Shown here: positions 42,788-52,872 of the stretch, piece after piece
Layout of the letters: every line of letters begins with the position of its first letter
How positions within the stretch are numbered: the first letter of the stretch is position 1
NCBI GenBank assembly: GCA_963666965.1
Contig: OY762939.1
Location: 1,178,001 to 1,242,000, forward strand
DNA length: 64,000 nt
Reading direction: 5' to 3'
DNA from: Proruminimicrobium sp963666965
Lineage (GTDB): Bacteria > Elusimicrobiota > Endomicrobiia > Endomicrobiales > Endomicrobiaceae
Notes under the pieces: generated by a model
Seen by the model: the letters and a program-made list of their open reading frames with translations, nothing else
Databases searched by the model: none
Told to the model about the DNA's origin: nothing
Translations under genes and position numbers: made by a program

Positions 42788-43732
42788 ATGAGGAAAAAAT
42801 CACAAGGGTTTTCAGAAATTTCTTTAATAAAATTCGTTACCGTAATCAATTTAATGTTTGCGGTAGGCGGTTTTTATTTTGCGTTGATATCGCGCTCTCA
42901 ATCCGTTCTTTTTGACTCTATATATTCTTTTACGTCCAGTTTTTTTATGCTGATGTCTTTATATGTCGTTAAGCTGATAAAAAAGGGAGAAGATGAGAAT
43001 TATCATTTCGGTTACGGTTCTTTTGAATCGCTGTTTATAGTTATACAAACAATGTTTATTCTTACAATGAACTTTGTGCTTGCTTATTTTGCCGTTAAAA
43101 CATTGCTTTCCGGCGGAGCTTATATCGGCGTTGATGCCGCAACAATGTATACTGCAATCTCTGTTGTGGTTTGCGCTTTGGTATATGTTATTCTTAGAAG
43201 CGCCGCAAAAAGACATGTTTCTCCGGTTTTGTCGGCAGAAGCAAAAAGTTGGTTAAACGATACTATGCTAAGCATTGCTGTTCTGCTTGCTTTTTTAGGC
43301 ATCATATTGCTGCCTGAAACGCGGTTTGCTTTTATCGTTCCATACATTGACTCAGGAATGACTTTACTGTTTATTCTTTTTCTTGTTCCTCAGTTTATCA
43401 GGCAGTTATGGGATAATATCCTTGAACTTTTAAATTCGGCGCCTCCTGCAAATATACAGCAGGAGCTTGATACTGTCATCAATCCTTTTATCGGTAAACA
43501 TAATTTGGCTGGTTTTAACGCATATTCAACTAAAAGGGGGAGAACTTTATACGTTGTCGTTCATGTATATTTAAATAAAAACAGGACTGTAAAAACTATA
43601 GATAAAGTCAGGAAAGAAATGATCCGCGCCATACGCAAGTATTGGCATTACAGCGAGATAGATATCATATTCACATATGATACGACGTGGATTCCGCTTT
43701 CTTCTATGAATAATTTGTCAAATACATTATAG
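42788..43732 (+). CDS. cation diffusion facilitator (CDF) family transporter
   Basis: A 314-residue protein with about six membrane helices and a cytoplasmic C-terminal domain. FDSIYSFTSSFFMLMSLYVV (TM2 site), HFGYGSFESL and AKSWLNDTMLS (TM5 site) fit the CDF layout, with the metal-site residues changed from the common H/D pairs, so the metal cannot be named. CDF proteins export divalent cations by proton exchange. Backbone-like codon use resumes here. TATAAT near 42744 may be the -10 box. The stop is directly followed by repeat copy B. Confidence 0.82.
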   Translation: MRKKSQGFSEISLIKFVTVINLMFAVGGFYFALISRSQSVLFDSIYSFTSSFFMLMSLYVVKLIKKGEDENYHFGYGSFESLFIVIQTMFILTMNFVLAYFAVKTLLSGGAYIGVDAATMYTAISVVVCALVYVILRSAAKRHVSPVLSAEAKSWLNDTMLSIAVLLAFLGIILLPETRFAFIVPYIDSGMTLLFILFLVPQFIRQLWDNILELLNSAPPANIQQELDTVINPFIGKHNLAGFNAYSTKRGRTLYVVVHVYLNKNRTVKTIDKVRKEMIRAIRKYWHYSEIDIIFTYDTTWIPLSSMNNLSNTL

Positions 43733-43860
43733 CGACCGCAACATTTTGGCTGCAGTTTTGTAATTTTAAAGCTCATTTACCAATCGCTCCGCTTCTTTTG
43801 CACTTTACTTTAAAATTACTTCACTTCGCACAAAATCTTGCTAGTCTTAACGACACGACA
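43733..43860. repeat. dispersed intergenic repeat, copy B
   Basis: Begins CGACCGCAACATTTTGGCTG one base after the CDF stop codon. It contains the same GTAATTTTAAAG / CTTTAAAATTAC inverted pair, CTTCACTTCGCAC and AATCTTGCTAGTCTTAACG, and runs out into CGACACGACAAC-type sequence. No gene lies in the 235 bp between the CDF and Sel1 genes. Confidence 0.8.
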
Positions 43861-43967
43861 ACTGATAACGGCAACATCTCAAAGACATGGAACGACTATA
43901 AAACATAAATTTTAATGTTTTATTTAGTATAATGCAGGCTGTTGAATCTTACAATCGGAGATAACCT

Positions 43968-44570
43968 ATGATAAAAAAATATATTTTTCTGGTTTTAGTT
44001 TTGTCGTGCTGTCCTATAACATTATTTGCCGATACAGTAGCATCATATGAGAACTCGATGGAGTTTAAATCAATATATAAAAGGGCCGTTGACGGTATTG
44101 CCGAATATCAAATTCAATTAGCCGATATGTATTATAAAGGCAAAGGTGTTGAAAAAGATTATAAAAAGGCATTTGAATGGTATCAAAAAGCCTCGGATAA
44201 AGGCATTGTTCAGGCTCAAATTTTATTAGGAATTATGTATTACAAGGGAGCCGGCGTAGAGCAGGATTATAAAAAAGCGTTTGAATGGTATAAAAAACTT
44301 GCCGATCAGGGAATGCCTTATGCGCAGTTCCTTTTGGGCAATATGTATTATGAAGGCGTATTTGTAAAAGAGGATAATAAAGAGGCTGTTAAATTGTTTG
44401 AAAAAGCCGCCCAGCAAGGCAATGCGTCGGCTCAGGTAAAATTGGGCCTTATGTATTATCTCGGAGACGGTATGGCGCAAAATAAAGCAAAAGCGCGCAG
44501 TTTAATAAGTAAAGCCGCAGAACAAGGAAATAATGACGCAAGAAGATTGATGCAGGAACTTGAATGGTAA
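43968..44570 (+). CDS. exported Sel1-repeat protein
   Basis: A 200-residue protein with a signal peptide (residues 1-22, ending LFA) and four Sel1-like repeats with the consensus pieces ADMYYKGKGVEKDYKKA, LGIMYYKGAGVEQDYKKA, LGNMYYEG and LGLMYYLGDG. These are TPR-like scaffolds for protein contacts in the periplasm. CGGAG precedes the ATG. Confidence 0.88.
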   Translation: MIKKYIFLVLVLSCCPITLFADTVASYENSMEFKSIYKRAVDGIAEYQIQLADMYYKGKGVEKDYKKAFEWYQKASDKGIVQAQILLGIMYYKGAGVEQDYKKAFEWYKKLADQGMPYAQFLLGNMYYEGVFVKEDNKEAVKLFEKAAQQGNASAQVKLGLMYYLGDGMAQNKAKARSLISKAAEQGNNDARRLMQELEW

Positions 44571-44622
44571 GTTATGACGGTATAAAGCCATAGGTTAAGA
44601 TATATGCCGGATAGTTTTTAAT

Positions 44623-44651
44623 TTGCTTAACTAAAATTAAATAGATAAAAT
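44623..44651 (+). promoter_or_regulatory. possible promoter of the metallophosphoesterase gene
   Basis: TTGCTT (44623-44628), 17 bases, TAAAAT (44646-44651), 45 bases ahead of the start codon. Moderate match. Confidence 0.4.
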
Positions 44652-44696
44652 GACGATAATAAAATCTAAAAATACTACTGCAAAGGGAGACGCATT

Positions 44697-46460
44697 ATGA
44701 AAAAAAATTTTCATTACGCAAAGATCAATTTATTTTTTTTAATGAGTATGCTGCTTTTATCTTCATCCGTATTTGGAGCAAAAAAACAAGAAGAACCCAA
44801 AGGATATCCTATTGATTCAGAAGTTTTTACTACCCTTGAGCGCACAATAGTTCCGGATCCTAAACCTGCGACAGAAATCAATCTTCATGAAATTTCAAAA
44901 TATAAAAAATACGGATACGGCAAATGGACGTTTGGCGCTCCTCTCAAAGCTGCGATAAGAACAGATATTATGCCTGAAAAATATGACGGTTCGGCAGTTA
45001 CTAAAAAAGATAAACTTTTAACTTTTTTTACAATAAGCGATATTCATATTACCGATAAAGAAGCTCCTAATCAATTGATATATATCCAGCAGCTGCATGC
45101 CAAAAAAGCTATCGGAGCCTCATTATACTCGGGCAGCATGCTTTATACCACTCATGTTTTAGACGCTGCGGTTCAGACTATTAATGCTCTTCATAAAATA
45201 AATCCGTTTGATTTCGGGATATCTCTAGGCGATGCTGCTAATAATACTCAATATAATGAGACAAGATGGTATATAGATGTTCTTGACGGCAAGGTTATTA
45301 CTCCAAGCTCAGGCGCTAATTTAGGGGCTAAGAAAATTGATTATCAAAAACCTTTTAAAGCCGCAGGACTTGATAAAACAATTCCATGGTATCAGACGCT
45401 CGGCAACCACGATCATTTTTATGTAGGATCAATACCTGTCGATTACAGCAGCAGAAAAGATCTGAGACAGTCTTATATAAGCGATACGGTTTTTGCCACA
45501 GGAGACGTATTAAAAAACCCGGGTTTTATAAATAATCAGGATTTTTATACGGGTTTAATAGACGGCTCTACTCCTTACGGTGATATAAAATTTGCCGGTC
45601 CTGTTGCAAATTTTAAGAAACCTCCAAAAGTTGTTGCAGATATGAACCGCCGTTCGCTTTTAAGAACGGAATGGATTAAAGAGTTTTTTAACACGACATC
45701 AAATCCTGTCGGACACGGTTTCAATCTGGCGGATGCCGAGAAAGGTTTTGCATGTTACAGTTTTATTCCGAAATCAGATATTCCTATAAAAGTTATTGTT
45801 CTTGATAATACTCAGAATGAAAATGACGGTTCCGCCGATATTCACGGACACGGTTTTCTTGACCAGGCGCGCTGGGACTGGCTGAAAAAAGAACTTGCAG
45901 ACGGTGATGCTGCCGGACAGCTTATGATTATTGCCGCGCATATTCCGATAGACGTTGAAGTAACTGCCCCGAGATCAGAAATGGGCTGGTGGGTTGATCC
46001 TCAAAATGCAGTAACACTGCCCAATTTGATTGCCGAACTTCAAAATCATCCTAATTTGATAATGTGGATTTCAGGACATCGTCATTTAAATACCGTTAAG
46101 GCATTCAAATCGCCGGATCCCCTAAAAGCTCCTGAAAAAGGTTTTTGGGAAGTTGAAACATCATCTTTAAGAGATTTTCCTCAGCAGTTGCGTACTTTTG
46201 AAATATATCTGAACAGCGACAATACGCTTTCAATCGTTGCAACAAACGTAGATCCGGCAGTAAAAGAAGGAACGCCGGCCTATAAATCACGCGAATATTC
46301 CGTTGCAGCACAGCAGATACTTGATGCCGATATATCTAATAATAATCCGACTAAAGACCCGACAATTATGCCGATGATAGGCGGGTCATATAATGCGCAA
46401 TTGATTAAACAGTTAACGCCTGAAATGCAGGCAAAATTGAAAAAACTTGTAACTAAGTAG
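44697..46460 (+). CDS. exported metallophosphoesterase (TIGR03768-like)
   Basis: A 587-residue protein with a signal peptide (residues 1-27, ending VFGA). The calcineurin-type metal motifs are FTISDIHITD (near residue 115), LGDAANN, TLGNHDHFYVG (near 236), IAAHIP and ISGHRHLN (near 459). Length and motif spacing resemble the RPA4764-like family of large periplasmic phosphoesterases. Substrate unknown. AAAGGGAGACGC precedes the ATG. Confidence 0.85.
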   Translation: MKKNFHYAKINLFFLMSMLLLSSSVFGAKKQEEPKGYPIDSEVFTTLERTIVPDPKPATEINLHEISKYKKYGYGKWTFGAPLKAAIRTDIMPEKYDGSAVTKKDKLLTFFTISDIHITDKEAPNQLIYIQQLHAKKAIGASLYSGSMLYTTHVLDAAVQTINALHKINPFDFGISLGDAANNTQYNETRWYIDVLDGKVITPSSGANLGAKKIDYQKPFKAAGLDKTIPWYQTLGNHDHFYVGSIPVDYSSRKDLRQSYISDTVFATGDVLKNPGFINNQDFYTGLIDGSTPYGDIKFAGPVANFKKPPKVVADMNRRSLLRTEWIKEFFNTTSNPVGHGFNLADAEKGFACYSFIPKSDIPIKVIVLDNTQNENDGSADIHGHGFLDQARWDWLKKELADGDAAGQLMIIAAHIPIDVEVTAPRSEMGWWVDPQNAVTLPNLIAELQNHPNLIMWISGHRHLNTVKAFKSPDPLKAPEKGFWEVETSSLRDFPQQLRTFEIYLNSDNTLSIVATNVDPAVKEGTPAYKSREYSVAAQQILDADISNNNPTKDPTIMPMIGGSYNAQLIKQLTPEMQAKLKKLVTK

Positions 46461-46532
46461 TCTGTGTTGCAGGGGAAAGCTATTTAATAAAATAGTACTA
46501 AAAAAGTTTAAGTCTGAAATATTTGCAAAGGA

Positions 46533-47615
46533 TTAAATGCTGCAAGCTGCGTTGTATTCGTACATAATAGTTTGTATAAGTTCTTTTACGGAAACTATTT
46601 TATCAACCAGATAAGCGTTTGCTCCCGCGAATACAAAACCTTCTTTAAGATTGCCTCTTTTTGCGTTTGCCAGCGCCATGGAAATGCAATAAGGGGCAGT
46701 TTCATAATTGCAGTTTTTTAAACATTTCCACGGACATCTAAAAGGTTTTCTTTGTCCATCCTTTATTCCTTTTGTGAATTCGTTCATTATAACTCTGCCA
46801 GGCAGTCCTACGGGACTTTTTATAATGCCGATATCTTCTTTTTTACAGTTTATGTATGCCTGTTTAAATTCATCGCTGGCATCACATTCTTTAGTTGCCA
46901 CAAACCTTGTCGCCATTTTAACGGCATTAGCGCCTAATTTCATAAATTTACACATATCGGCGCCGGTATAAATACCGCCTGCTGCTATTACGGGAATATC
47001 TTTTTTGAATTTTGTTCTAAACGGAATTAGAGCCTGAATGACTTCGGGAATTAAACGTTCTAAATTGTTTTGAGGAGCTTCAATCTCTTCCGGTTTAAAG
47101 CCTAAATGTCCGCCCGCCAGAGGGCCTTCAACGACTACTCCGTCAGGAATATTGCTGTGGTTTTTTTCCCAAAGTTTAAAAACAATATTTGCGGCTCTTG
47201 CGGAAGAGACTTTTAATAAAATTTTTGTTTTTATGTTGCCGAGTTTTTTTACAGGATTTCTTAAAGGCAAACCGCCGCCTATTATTATTAAATCAGCCTG
47301 TTCATTTACCGCAATATTTACAAGGTCATCAAAATCTGAAACAGCGACCATTATATTTACGCCTAATATTCCTTTTGTCATTGATTTTGCGCGGCGTATT
47401 TCTTTTTTTAACATTTCTTTGCTTGCCGTTTTATTATCCATGCCAGGATCGCTATTTAATGCGCATAATCCTACTGATGATATAACTCCTATAGCGCCTT
47501 CTTCGGCTACGGCAGCCGCTAAATTTGAGCCGGAAATACCGATGCCCATTCCTCCCTGAATAATAGGCAGTTTCGACTGAAGATTGTCTATTTTTAATCC
47601 GTTATTTTTAATCAT
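46533..47615 (-). CDS. nitronate monooxygenase / NPD-like flavoprotein
   Basis: A 360-residue TIM-barrel FMN protein. LPIIQGGMGIGISG, VSSVGL, VVEGPLAGGHLGF and AAGGIYTGADM are the NPD/FabK-type FMN and phosphate-binding motifs. A Cys cluster RCPWKCLKNCNYETAPYC near the C terminus marks the subgroup often found in anaerobes. It may oxidise alkyl nitronates or act as an enoyl-ACP reductase relative; sequence does not decide. The ATG at 47615 with AAGGG upstream is preferred over an earlier in-frame ATG that adds 15 poorly fitting residues. Confidence 0.82.
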   Translation of the reverse strand: MIKNNGLKIDNLQSKLPIIQGGMGIGISGSNLAAAVAEEGAIGVISSVGLCALNSDPGMDNKTASKEMLKKEIRRAKSMTKGILGVNIMVAVSDFDDLVNIAVNEQADLIIIGGGLPLRNPVKKLGNIKTKILLKVSSARAANIVFKLWEKNHSNIPDGVVVEGPLAGGHLGFKPEEIEAPQNNLERLIPEVIQALIPFRTKFKKDIPVIAAGGIYTGADMCKFMKLGANAVKMATRFVATKECDASDEFKQAYINCKKEDIGIIKSPVGLPGRVIMNEFTKGIKDGQRKPFRCPWKCLKNCNYETAPYCISMALANAKRGNLKEGFVFAGANAYLVDKIVSVKELIQTIMYEYNAACSI

Positions 47616-48042
47616 GATAAGTATCCCTTGGCGTCTGTGCCGGCAAAAAAAATTATTCAATGTGTAATGAATTTGCGTATTGAATCAATTGGTGCAATGC
47701 TTTCGGTTTGAAGCATTTTGAATATTTGTTATCACCAATAAAAATTAAATAATTTCTCTGTTTGAAAGGAATACTGCACAGGTGGGATATAAAACATTTG
47801 AAGTTTTATACCATATTTAATCAACGTGACAGATGTATGATTACAATTTTAAAGTCAAAAATACTTAATTTTTTGAAAAAAAAATTATAACATTGACAAA
47901 CAACTCTTATTGTAATGTATCCTACCATTTGTTGAGCAATTAAACAATCTTTTAATCAGTAAAAGCATTATAATAAAATTGTTTTCTTGACAAATATATT
48001 ATAATATTCTAATATATGCTTAAATAGATATAGGGAGACGCA
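47616..48042. other. 427-bp divergent intergenic region
   Basis: AT-rich control region between the nitronate monooxygenase gene (-) and the efflux operon (+). Apart from the efflux promoter and palindrome described next, TTGACA at 47893 could start a second + strand promoter, but no good -10 follows at 17 bases. No gene seen. Confidence 0.5.
47987..48017 (+). promoter_or_regulatory. promoter and overlapping palindrome of the efflux operon
   Basis: Consensus TTGACA at 47987-47992 is followed after 17 bases by TAATAT at 48010-48015. An inverted repeat ATATATTA (47994-48001) - 8 bases - TAATATAT (48010-48017) fills the spacer and covers the -10 box. AT-rich palindromes like this are typical ArsR-family operators, and an ArsR-type gene closes the operon, so autorepression is likely (inference). 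Confidence 0.55.
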
Positions 48043-49431
48043 ATGAATATATTAAATAAACAGGCGCAAAAAAAAATGCGGTTTACGTTTTTTTACGTCG
48101 TAATTATGTTTTTTAGTTTTAGTTTAAATTCTTATGCGGCAGACGTTAAAACATTAGTTTCAAAAGTAATAGAAAGAAATTATGATTTAAAGCAGGTTCA
48201 GGCTTTTTCACAGCAGGCCGAGCAGCAAAATAAATTTGCCAAAAGACAGTTTTATCCGAAAGCTTCGCTTGAAATGTCGCTTGTGCGTTCTGATGACCCC
48301 GTATTTTCGTTCGGCTCTTATTTGAGACAGGAACGTTTTACTGAGGCTAACTTTAAAGTTGACAGTCTTAACCATCCCAGCCCGACTGACGATTTTACGG
48401 CTTCGGTATCGGTAGGCGTTCCGATATATACAGCGGGGAAACTTTCTTACGGAGTAAAATCATCTAAAACTTATATCGCTCAGGCAAACCAGAAAGAAAT
48501 AATAGTTAAAAAGCAGCTTATACTTCAGGTATTGGAACGGTATTTTTCAGCTGTCAGAGATAAAGCCCTAATAGCTGCGGCTGTTGAAGCAGAAAAATCG
48601 GCTCAGGCTGAAATCAAAGACGCTTCAAGCCTTGCTTCGCGCGGAATGGAGCCCGGAGCCGAATATTACGGAGCTGTTGCAGTTAAACACGCTATATCGG
48701 CAAAGCGTATTGAAGCAGAAAGCGGTTATGATAATGCTGTTTCTGCTCTTGCAGTAATGGCGGGGGAAGATAAAAAATATTTTGCAGTAGATGGAGCAAT
48801 GTCTGAAAAAGAATATTCAGTAGCATCTGTTGAAACACTTATAAATAATGCAGTTAAAGAGCGCAGCGATATAAATATAGCAAGATTGGAACATTCCTCG
48901 TTAAAAGATGCCCATGAAGTTGAAAAAAACAATATACTGCCGTCTGTGCAGGCTTTCGGAAAAATACAAACAGATTCATATCAGATGACATATATGCCGG
49001 ACCACTATACCATAGGACTTCAGCTTACGATGAATTTTTTAGATCCCGCCCACGGAGCAAAAGTTGATATGATAGAACGTCAATATAAACAGGCCGACGC
49101 AAAAATATCGTCTATGGGCGAACAGGCTGTAATAGAAGTTTCAAACGCATATAACAATTATAAAGCATCGGCAAGAGCCTTAACTGAGATGAGAAATTCA
49201 AAAGACCAGGCTTTAAAATCGGTAAAAATGATGCGTGTTTTATACAAACAGGGAAGAATTTCGGTAATTGATATGCTGCGTGCTGAAGACCAGCTTTTAT
49301 CGGCTCAGTCGGCTTTTTATAAAACAGTTTACAACATGAATATGGCTTATGTTTCTCTTATGGCTGTTTCGGGAGAGCTGTCTCTTGATACGGTAGACGC
49401 TATAAACAATTTAACCGCGGAGGCTCGTTAA
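48043..49431 (+). CDS. TolC-family outer-membrane efflux protein
   Basis: A 462-residue protein with a signal peptide (ending SYAAD) and the long alternating helices and beta segments of OEP/TolC proteins (GVPIYTAGKLSYGVKSSKTY, LYKQGRISVIDMLRAEDQLL). It should form the outer-membrane channel for the RND pump encoded next; stop and start codons overlap (TAATG). AGGGAGACGC precedes the ATG. Confidence 0.88.
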   Translation: MNILNKQAQKKMRFTFFYVVIMFFSFSLNSYAADVKTLVSKVIERNYDLKQVQAFSQQAEQQNKFAKRQFYPKASLEMSLVRSDDPVFSFGSYLRQERFTEANFKVDSLNHPSPTDDFTASVSVGVPIYTAGKLSYGVKSSKTYIAQANQKEIIVKKQLILQVLERYFSAVRDKALIAAAVEAEKSAQAEIKDASSLASRGMEPGAEYYGAVAVKHAISAKRIEAESGYDNAVSALAVMAGEDKKYFAVDGAMSEKEYSVASVETLINNAVKERSDINIARLEHSSLKDAHEVEKNNILPSVQAFGKIQTDSYQMTYMPDHYTIGLQLTMNFLDPAHGAKVDMIERQYKQADAKISSMGEQAVIEVSNAYNNYKASARALTEMRNSKDQALKSVKMMRVLYKQGRISVIDMLRAEDQLLSAQSAFYKTVYNMNMAYVSLMAVSGELSLDTVDAINNLTAEAR

Positions 49432-52400
49432 TGAATTTAATAAATGAAAAAACAGGGATCGCCGGCAAAATAGCAGGAGCTTTTATTAAAACGAGGCTTA
49501 CTCCTCTTTTGGTTATTGCCGCTTTATTATTAGGAGTTATAGCGGTTGTAAATCTACCAAGAGAAGAAGAACCGCAAATTTCAGTTCCTATGTTTGATAT
49601 ATTTGTTCCGTTTCCGGGAGCAAGCGCAAAAGAAGTGGAAGACAGGCTTATAACCCTGGGAGAACGAAAACTTTGGGAAATTTCAGACGTTGAATACGTT
49701 TATTCAACAGCCGAAGCAAACGGAGCGATGTTTATAGTTCGTTTTAAAGTCGGTACAAATATGGAAGAAGCGATGACAAGAGTTTTTACGAAAGTTTCTT
49801 CAAACAAAGATTTGATGCCTGCCGGAGCTATGGAGCCGATTGTAAAGGCAAGATCAATTGACGACGTTCCTATCCTTGCTTTAACTTTTTGGAACGAAGA
49901 CGGCGATATCCGTTCTCTGCGAAAAGCAGTAGCTTCAATTCAGCAGGACATAACTTCAATTTCAAATATATCAGAAACGCAGATTATAGGCGGACACCGC
50001 AGACAGTTTAATGTGCACGTAATACCGGAACGCATGGCTGAATACAGGCTCGGCGTTCTTCAGATAGCAGGAACAATAGCCTCAACAAATACGCGTCTTC
50101 CCGCAGGCCATTATACTAAAGGAACCAATACCATAAAAGTTGAAACAGATTCTTTTATAAAAAATGCCAAAGATTTGGAAACAACAGTAGTCGGCGTTTC
50201 AAACGGAAGGCCTGTTTTGCTGGGCGACGTTGCAAAAGTAAGAGACTCTGTTGACGAAAGAGAACAGAATGTTTATATGATTGATTCCGCTTCAGGCTCT
50301 TTGTTGAAATCAAAACCGGTAAACGCGGTAACTTTGACGGTGGCAAAAAGAAAAGGCGCAAATGCGACGGTTGTTTCAAATGAAATTTTAAAACGTCTTC
50401 AGATTATGGTTCATAATCCGAATTATAATAAACTGCATTATAAGGTAACGAGAAATTACGGAGAAACGGCAAAAGAAAAATCAAACGAATTGCTTTATCA
50501 CATGCTTTTGGCAACGGTTTCCGTAACGATACTTATAGGGCTTCTTCTGGGAGTAAGGGAAGCGCTTGTCGTTTTAGTAGCAATACCGGTAACGCTTGCT
50601 CTGACGCTTCTGATTTATTATCTGTTCGGTTATACTCTTAACAGAATAACTTTGTTTGCTTTGATATTTTCAATTGGTATTCTCGTTGACGATGCTATAG
50701 TTGTAGTTGAAAATATACACCGTCATTTTATAAAAGATCCGTCAAAATCTGTTTGGAATTCTTCGGTTAAAGCCGTTGACGAAGTGGGAAATCCGACGAT
50801 ACTTGCAACTTTAACCGTTATAGCCGCGATTTTGCCTATGGCTTTTGTAGGCGGACTGATGGGGCCGTACATGATGCCGATACCTGTCGGAGCATCTTTT
50901 GCAATGATATTTTCGCTTGCAGTTGCTTTTATAGTAAGCCCGTGGATGTTTTCGCATATTCTTGATTTTTGGAAACCGAAAATAACAGACCATGCAAAAA
51001 AATCTTCGTCATGGGCGATATGCGCTTACAGAGGTTTTATGAAGTCGCTTATGACTAACAAAAAAGCGCGTATTTGGTATTTTTCTGTACTCGGAGCTGT
51101 TATCATTGGCGTTATCGCTCTTATTCCTTTAAAAGCGGTTCGCATGAAAATGCTCCCGTTTGATAATAAAAGCGAATTTCAGGTAATTATAAATATGCCG
51201 GAAGGCTCTTCACTTGAGAATACGAAAAATGCGACGCTTGAAATAGCAGATTACCTTAAAACTCTTTCTGAAGTAAAAAATATTCAGTGTTATGTTGGAA
51301 CGTCAGGCCCTTATAATTTTAACGGGCTTGTCCGCCATTATTTTTTAAGAAACCGCAGCGATCAGGCGGATATTCAGGTTAATCTTATTCACGGCTCACA
51401 ACGCTCAAGGCAGAGCCATGAAATAGCAAAAGCCGTCAGAAGCCCTATAGAAGTTATAGCAGCTAAATTCGGAGCAAGAATTCACGTTGCGGAAGTTCCG
51501 CCGGGACCGCCAGTTCTTTCAACGCTTGTAATTGAAATTTACGATCAGGACAGCGCCAAACTTGAATATCTTTCTTCTGAAATAATAAAAGTGCTTAAAG
51601 AAACGGAAGATGTCGTTGATATTGATTCTTATGTTCCGCGCGTTCAGCCTTTGGAAATACTTCACGTTGACCGCCAGAAAGCCGCGTTAAACGGAATAAG
51701 TTCATTTGATATTGCCGCAACAATCAGCACTGCTGTAAACGGAACAGATATTTCTCTTGCACACGTGGAGGGGGAACCTGAACCGGTCAATATAAATTTA
51801 CGTCTTGCTCCTGACAGACGTAATCAGACGTCGGTTTCTTCAATAAATATGGCCGCTCAAAACGGTCAGCTTCTGAGGCTTGGCGCGATGACCCGTGTGG
51901 AATCTTCAAAACTTGATCTGCCTATATACCATAAAAATATGCAGAAAACCGCTTATGTTATAGCCGAAGTTGCCGGAAAATCAGAAAGTCCCGTCTATGT
52001 TATTATGGGGCTTCGTTCAAAAATAGATAAACTTGCCGAAAAAACAGGAATACCTATTCAGCAGTATTTTACGCGCCAGCCGAATGTGCCGGGACAAACG
52101 GCGATAAAATGGGACGGAGAATGGCAGGTTACGTATGAAGTTTTCAGAGATATGGGAATAGCTTTTGCAATTGTTATGATTTTAATTTATTTAATACTTG
52201 TGGCATGGTTTGAATCATTTTTGATACCGCTTATAATAATGATTCCTATTCCTCTTACGCTTGTCGGAATATTTCCGGCGCATGCAATAAGCCGTTCTTT
52301 CTTTACGGCAACGTCAATGATAGGGTTTATAGCCGGAGCCGGAATAGTAGTGCGTAATTCAATCATTCTTGTTGACTTTATACAATTGCGCATGAAAGAG

Positions 52401-52637
52401 GGAATGCCTCTGAAAGAAGCTGCTATTGAGGCGGGAGCGGTTCGTTTTAAACCGATGTTTCTAACCGCAATGGCAGTTGTTGTAGGAGCAGGCGTAATAT
52501 TGTTTGACCCTATATTTCAGGGACTTGCACTTTCTCTTATAACCGGAGAAGTAGCGGCGACGCTCCTTTCTCTTACGACAGTTCCTGTTTTGTATTATGT
52601 TTTGAAAAGACGCGAACACGAAAAAAATAAGATATAA
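49431..52637 (+). CDS. RND-family efflux pump (AcrB/MdtB-type permease)
   Basis: A 1068-residue protein with the RND layout: 12 membrane helices and two large periplasmic loops. PREEEPQISVP after TM1, GILVDDAIVVVENIHRHF with the proton-relay Asp pair in TM4, and GFIAGAGIVVRNSIILVDF in the second half are family signatures. Substrates cannot be told; drugs, bile-like compounds or metals are possible. No membrane-fusion adaptor gene is present between tolC and this gene or after it, which is unusual for a tripartite pump. Confidence 0.92.
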   Translation: MNLINEKTGIAGKIAGAFIKTRLTPLLVIAALLLGVIAVVNLPREEEPQISVPMFDIFVPFPGASAKEVEDRLITLGERKLWEISDVEYVYSTAEANGAMFIVRFKVGTNMEEAMTRVFTKVSSNKDLMPAGAMEPIVKARSIDDVPILALTFWNEDGDIRSLRKAVASIQQDITSISNISETQIIGGHRRQFNVHVIPERMAEYRLGVLQIAGTIASTNTRLPAGHYTKGTNTIKVETDSFIKNAKDLETTVVGVSNGRPVLLGDVAKVRDSVDEREQNVYMIDSASGSLLKSKPVNAVTLTVAKRKGANATVVSNEILKRLQIMVHNPNYNKLHYKVTRNYGETAKEKSNELLYHMLLATVSVTILIGLLLGVREALVVLVAIPVTLALTLLIYYLFGYTLNRITLFALIFSIGILVDDAIVVVENIHRHFIKDPSKSVWNSSVKAVDEVGNPTILATLTVIAAILPMAFVGGLMGPYMMPIPVGASFAMIFSLAVAFIVSPWMFSHILDFWKPKITDHAKKSSSWAICAYRGFMKSLMTNKKARIWYFSVLGAVIIGVIALIPLKAVRMKMLPFDNKSEFQVIINMPEGSSLENTKNATLEIADYLKTLSEVKNIQCYVGTSGPYNFNGLVRHYFLRNRSDQADIQVNLIHGSQRSRQSHEIAKAVRSPIEVIAAKFGARIHVAEVPPGPPVLSTLVIEIYDQDSAKLEYLSSEIIKVLKETEDVVDIDSYVPRVQPLEILHVDRQKAALNGISSFDIAATISTAVNGTDISLAHVEGEPEPVNINLRLAPDRRNQTSVSSINMAAQNGQLLRLGAMTRVESSKLDLPIYHKNMQKTAYVIAEVAGKSESPVYVIMGLRSKIDKLAEKTGIPIQQYFTRQPNVPGQTAIKWDGEWQVTYEVFRDMGIAFAIVMILIYLILVAWFESFLIPLIIMIPIPLTLVGIFPAHAISRSFFTATSMIGFIAGAGIVVRNSIILVDFIQLRMKEGMPLKEAAIEAGAVRFKPMFLTAMAVVVGAGVILFDPIFQGLALSLITGEVAATLLSLTTVPVLYYVLKRREHEKNKI

Positions 52638-52653
52638 TAAAAAGGAGAATAAA

Positions 52654-52869
52654 ATGAATCAGGAAGAAGCTTTAAGAATGACGGCCGGTATTGCAGTTTT
52701 GACGGGACTTGCGCTCGGATATTTTGTAAGCGGCTGGTGGTATTTGTTAGTTGCTTTTGTAGGATTAAATCTTTTACAGTCGGCATTTACTCATTGGTGT
52801 CCCGCCATGTATATCTTTGATAAATTGGCAGTACGCGGCTGCTGCTGTAATAACAATAAGGGGGTATAA
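52654..52869 (+). CDS. DUF2892/YgaP-type small membrane protein
   Basis: A 71-residue protein with two membrane helices (about 10-28 and 32-48) and the conserved FTHWCPAMYIFDKLAV segment, then a Cys-rich tail (GCCC). Such proteins often travel with RND efflux genes and ArsR-type regulators; the Cys residues may bind or sense metals or sulfur species (inference). AAAAGGAG precedes the ATG. Confidence 0.8.
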   Translation: MNQEEALRMTAGIAVLTGLALGYFVSGWWYLLVAFVGLNLLQSAFTHWCPAMYIFDKLAVRGCCCNNNKGV

Positions 52870-52872
52870 CCC

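Noticed and set aside
34000..44000. Search by eye for a second copy of the tRNA-His 3' end as attR
   Set aside because: No stretch matching the T arm or the CAGCCACCCCA end was found, so I report no attR.
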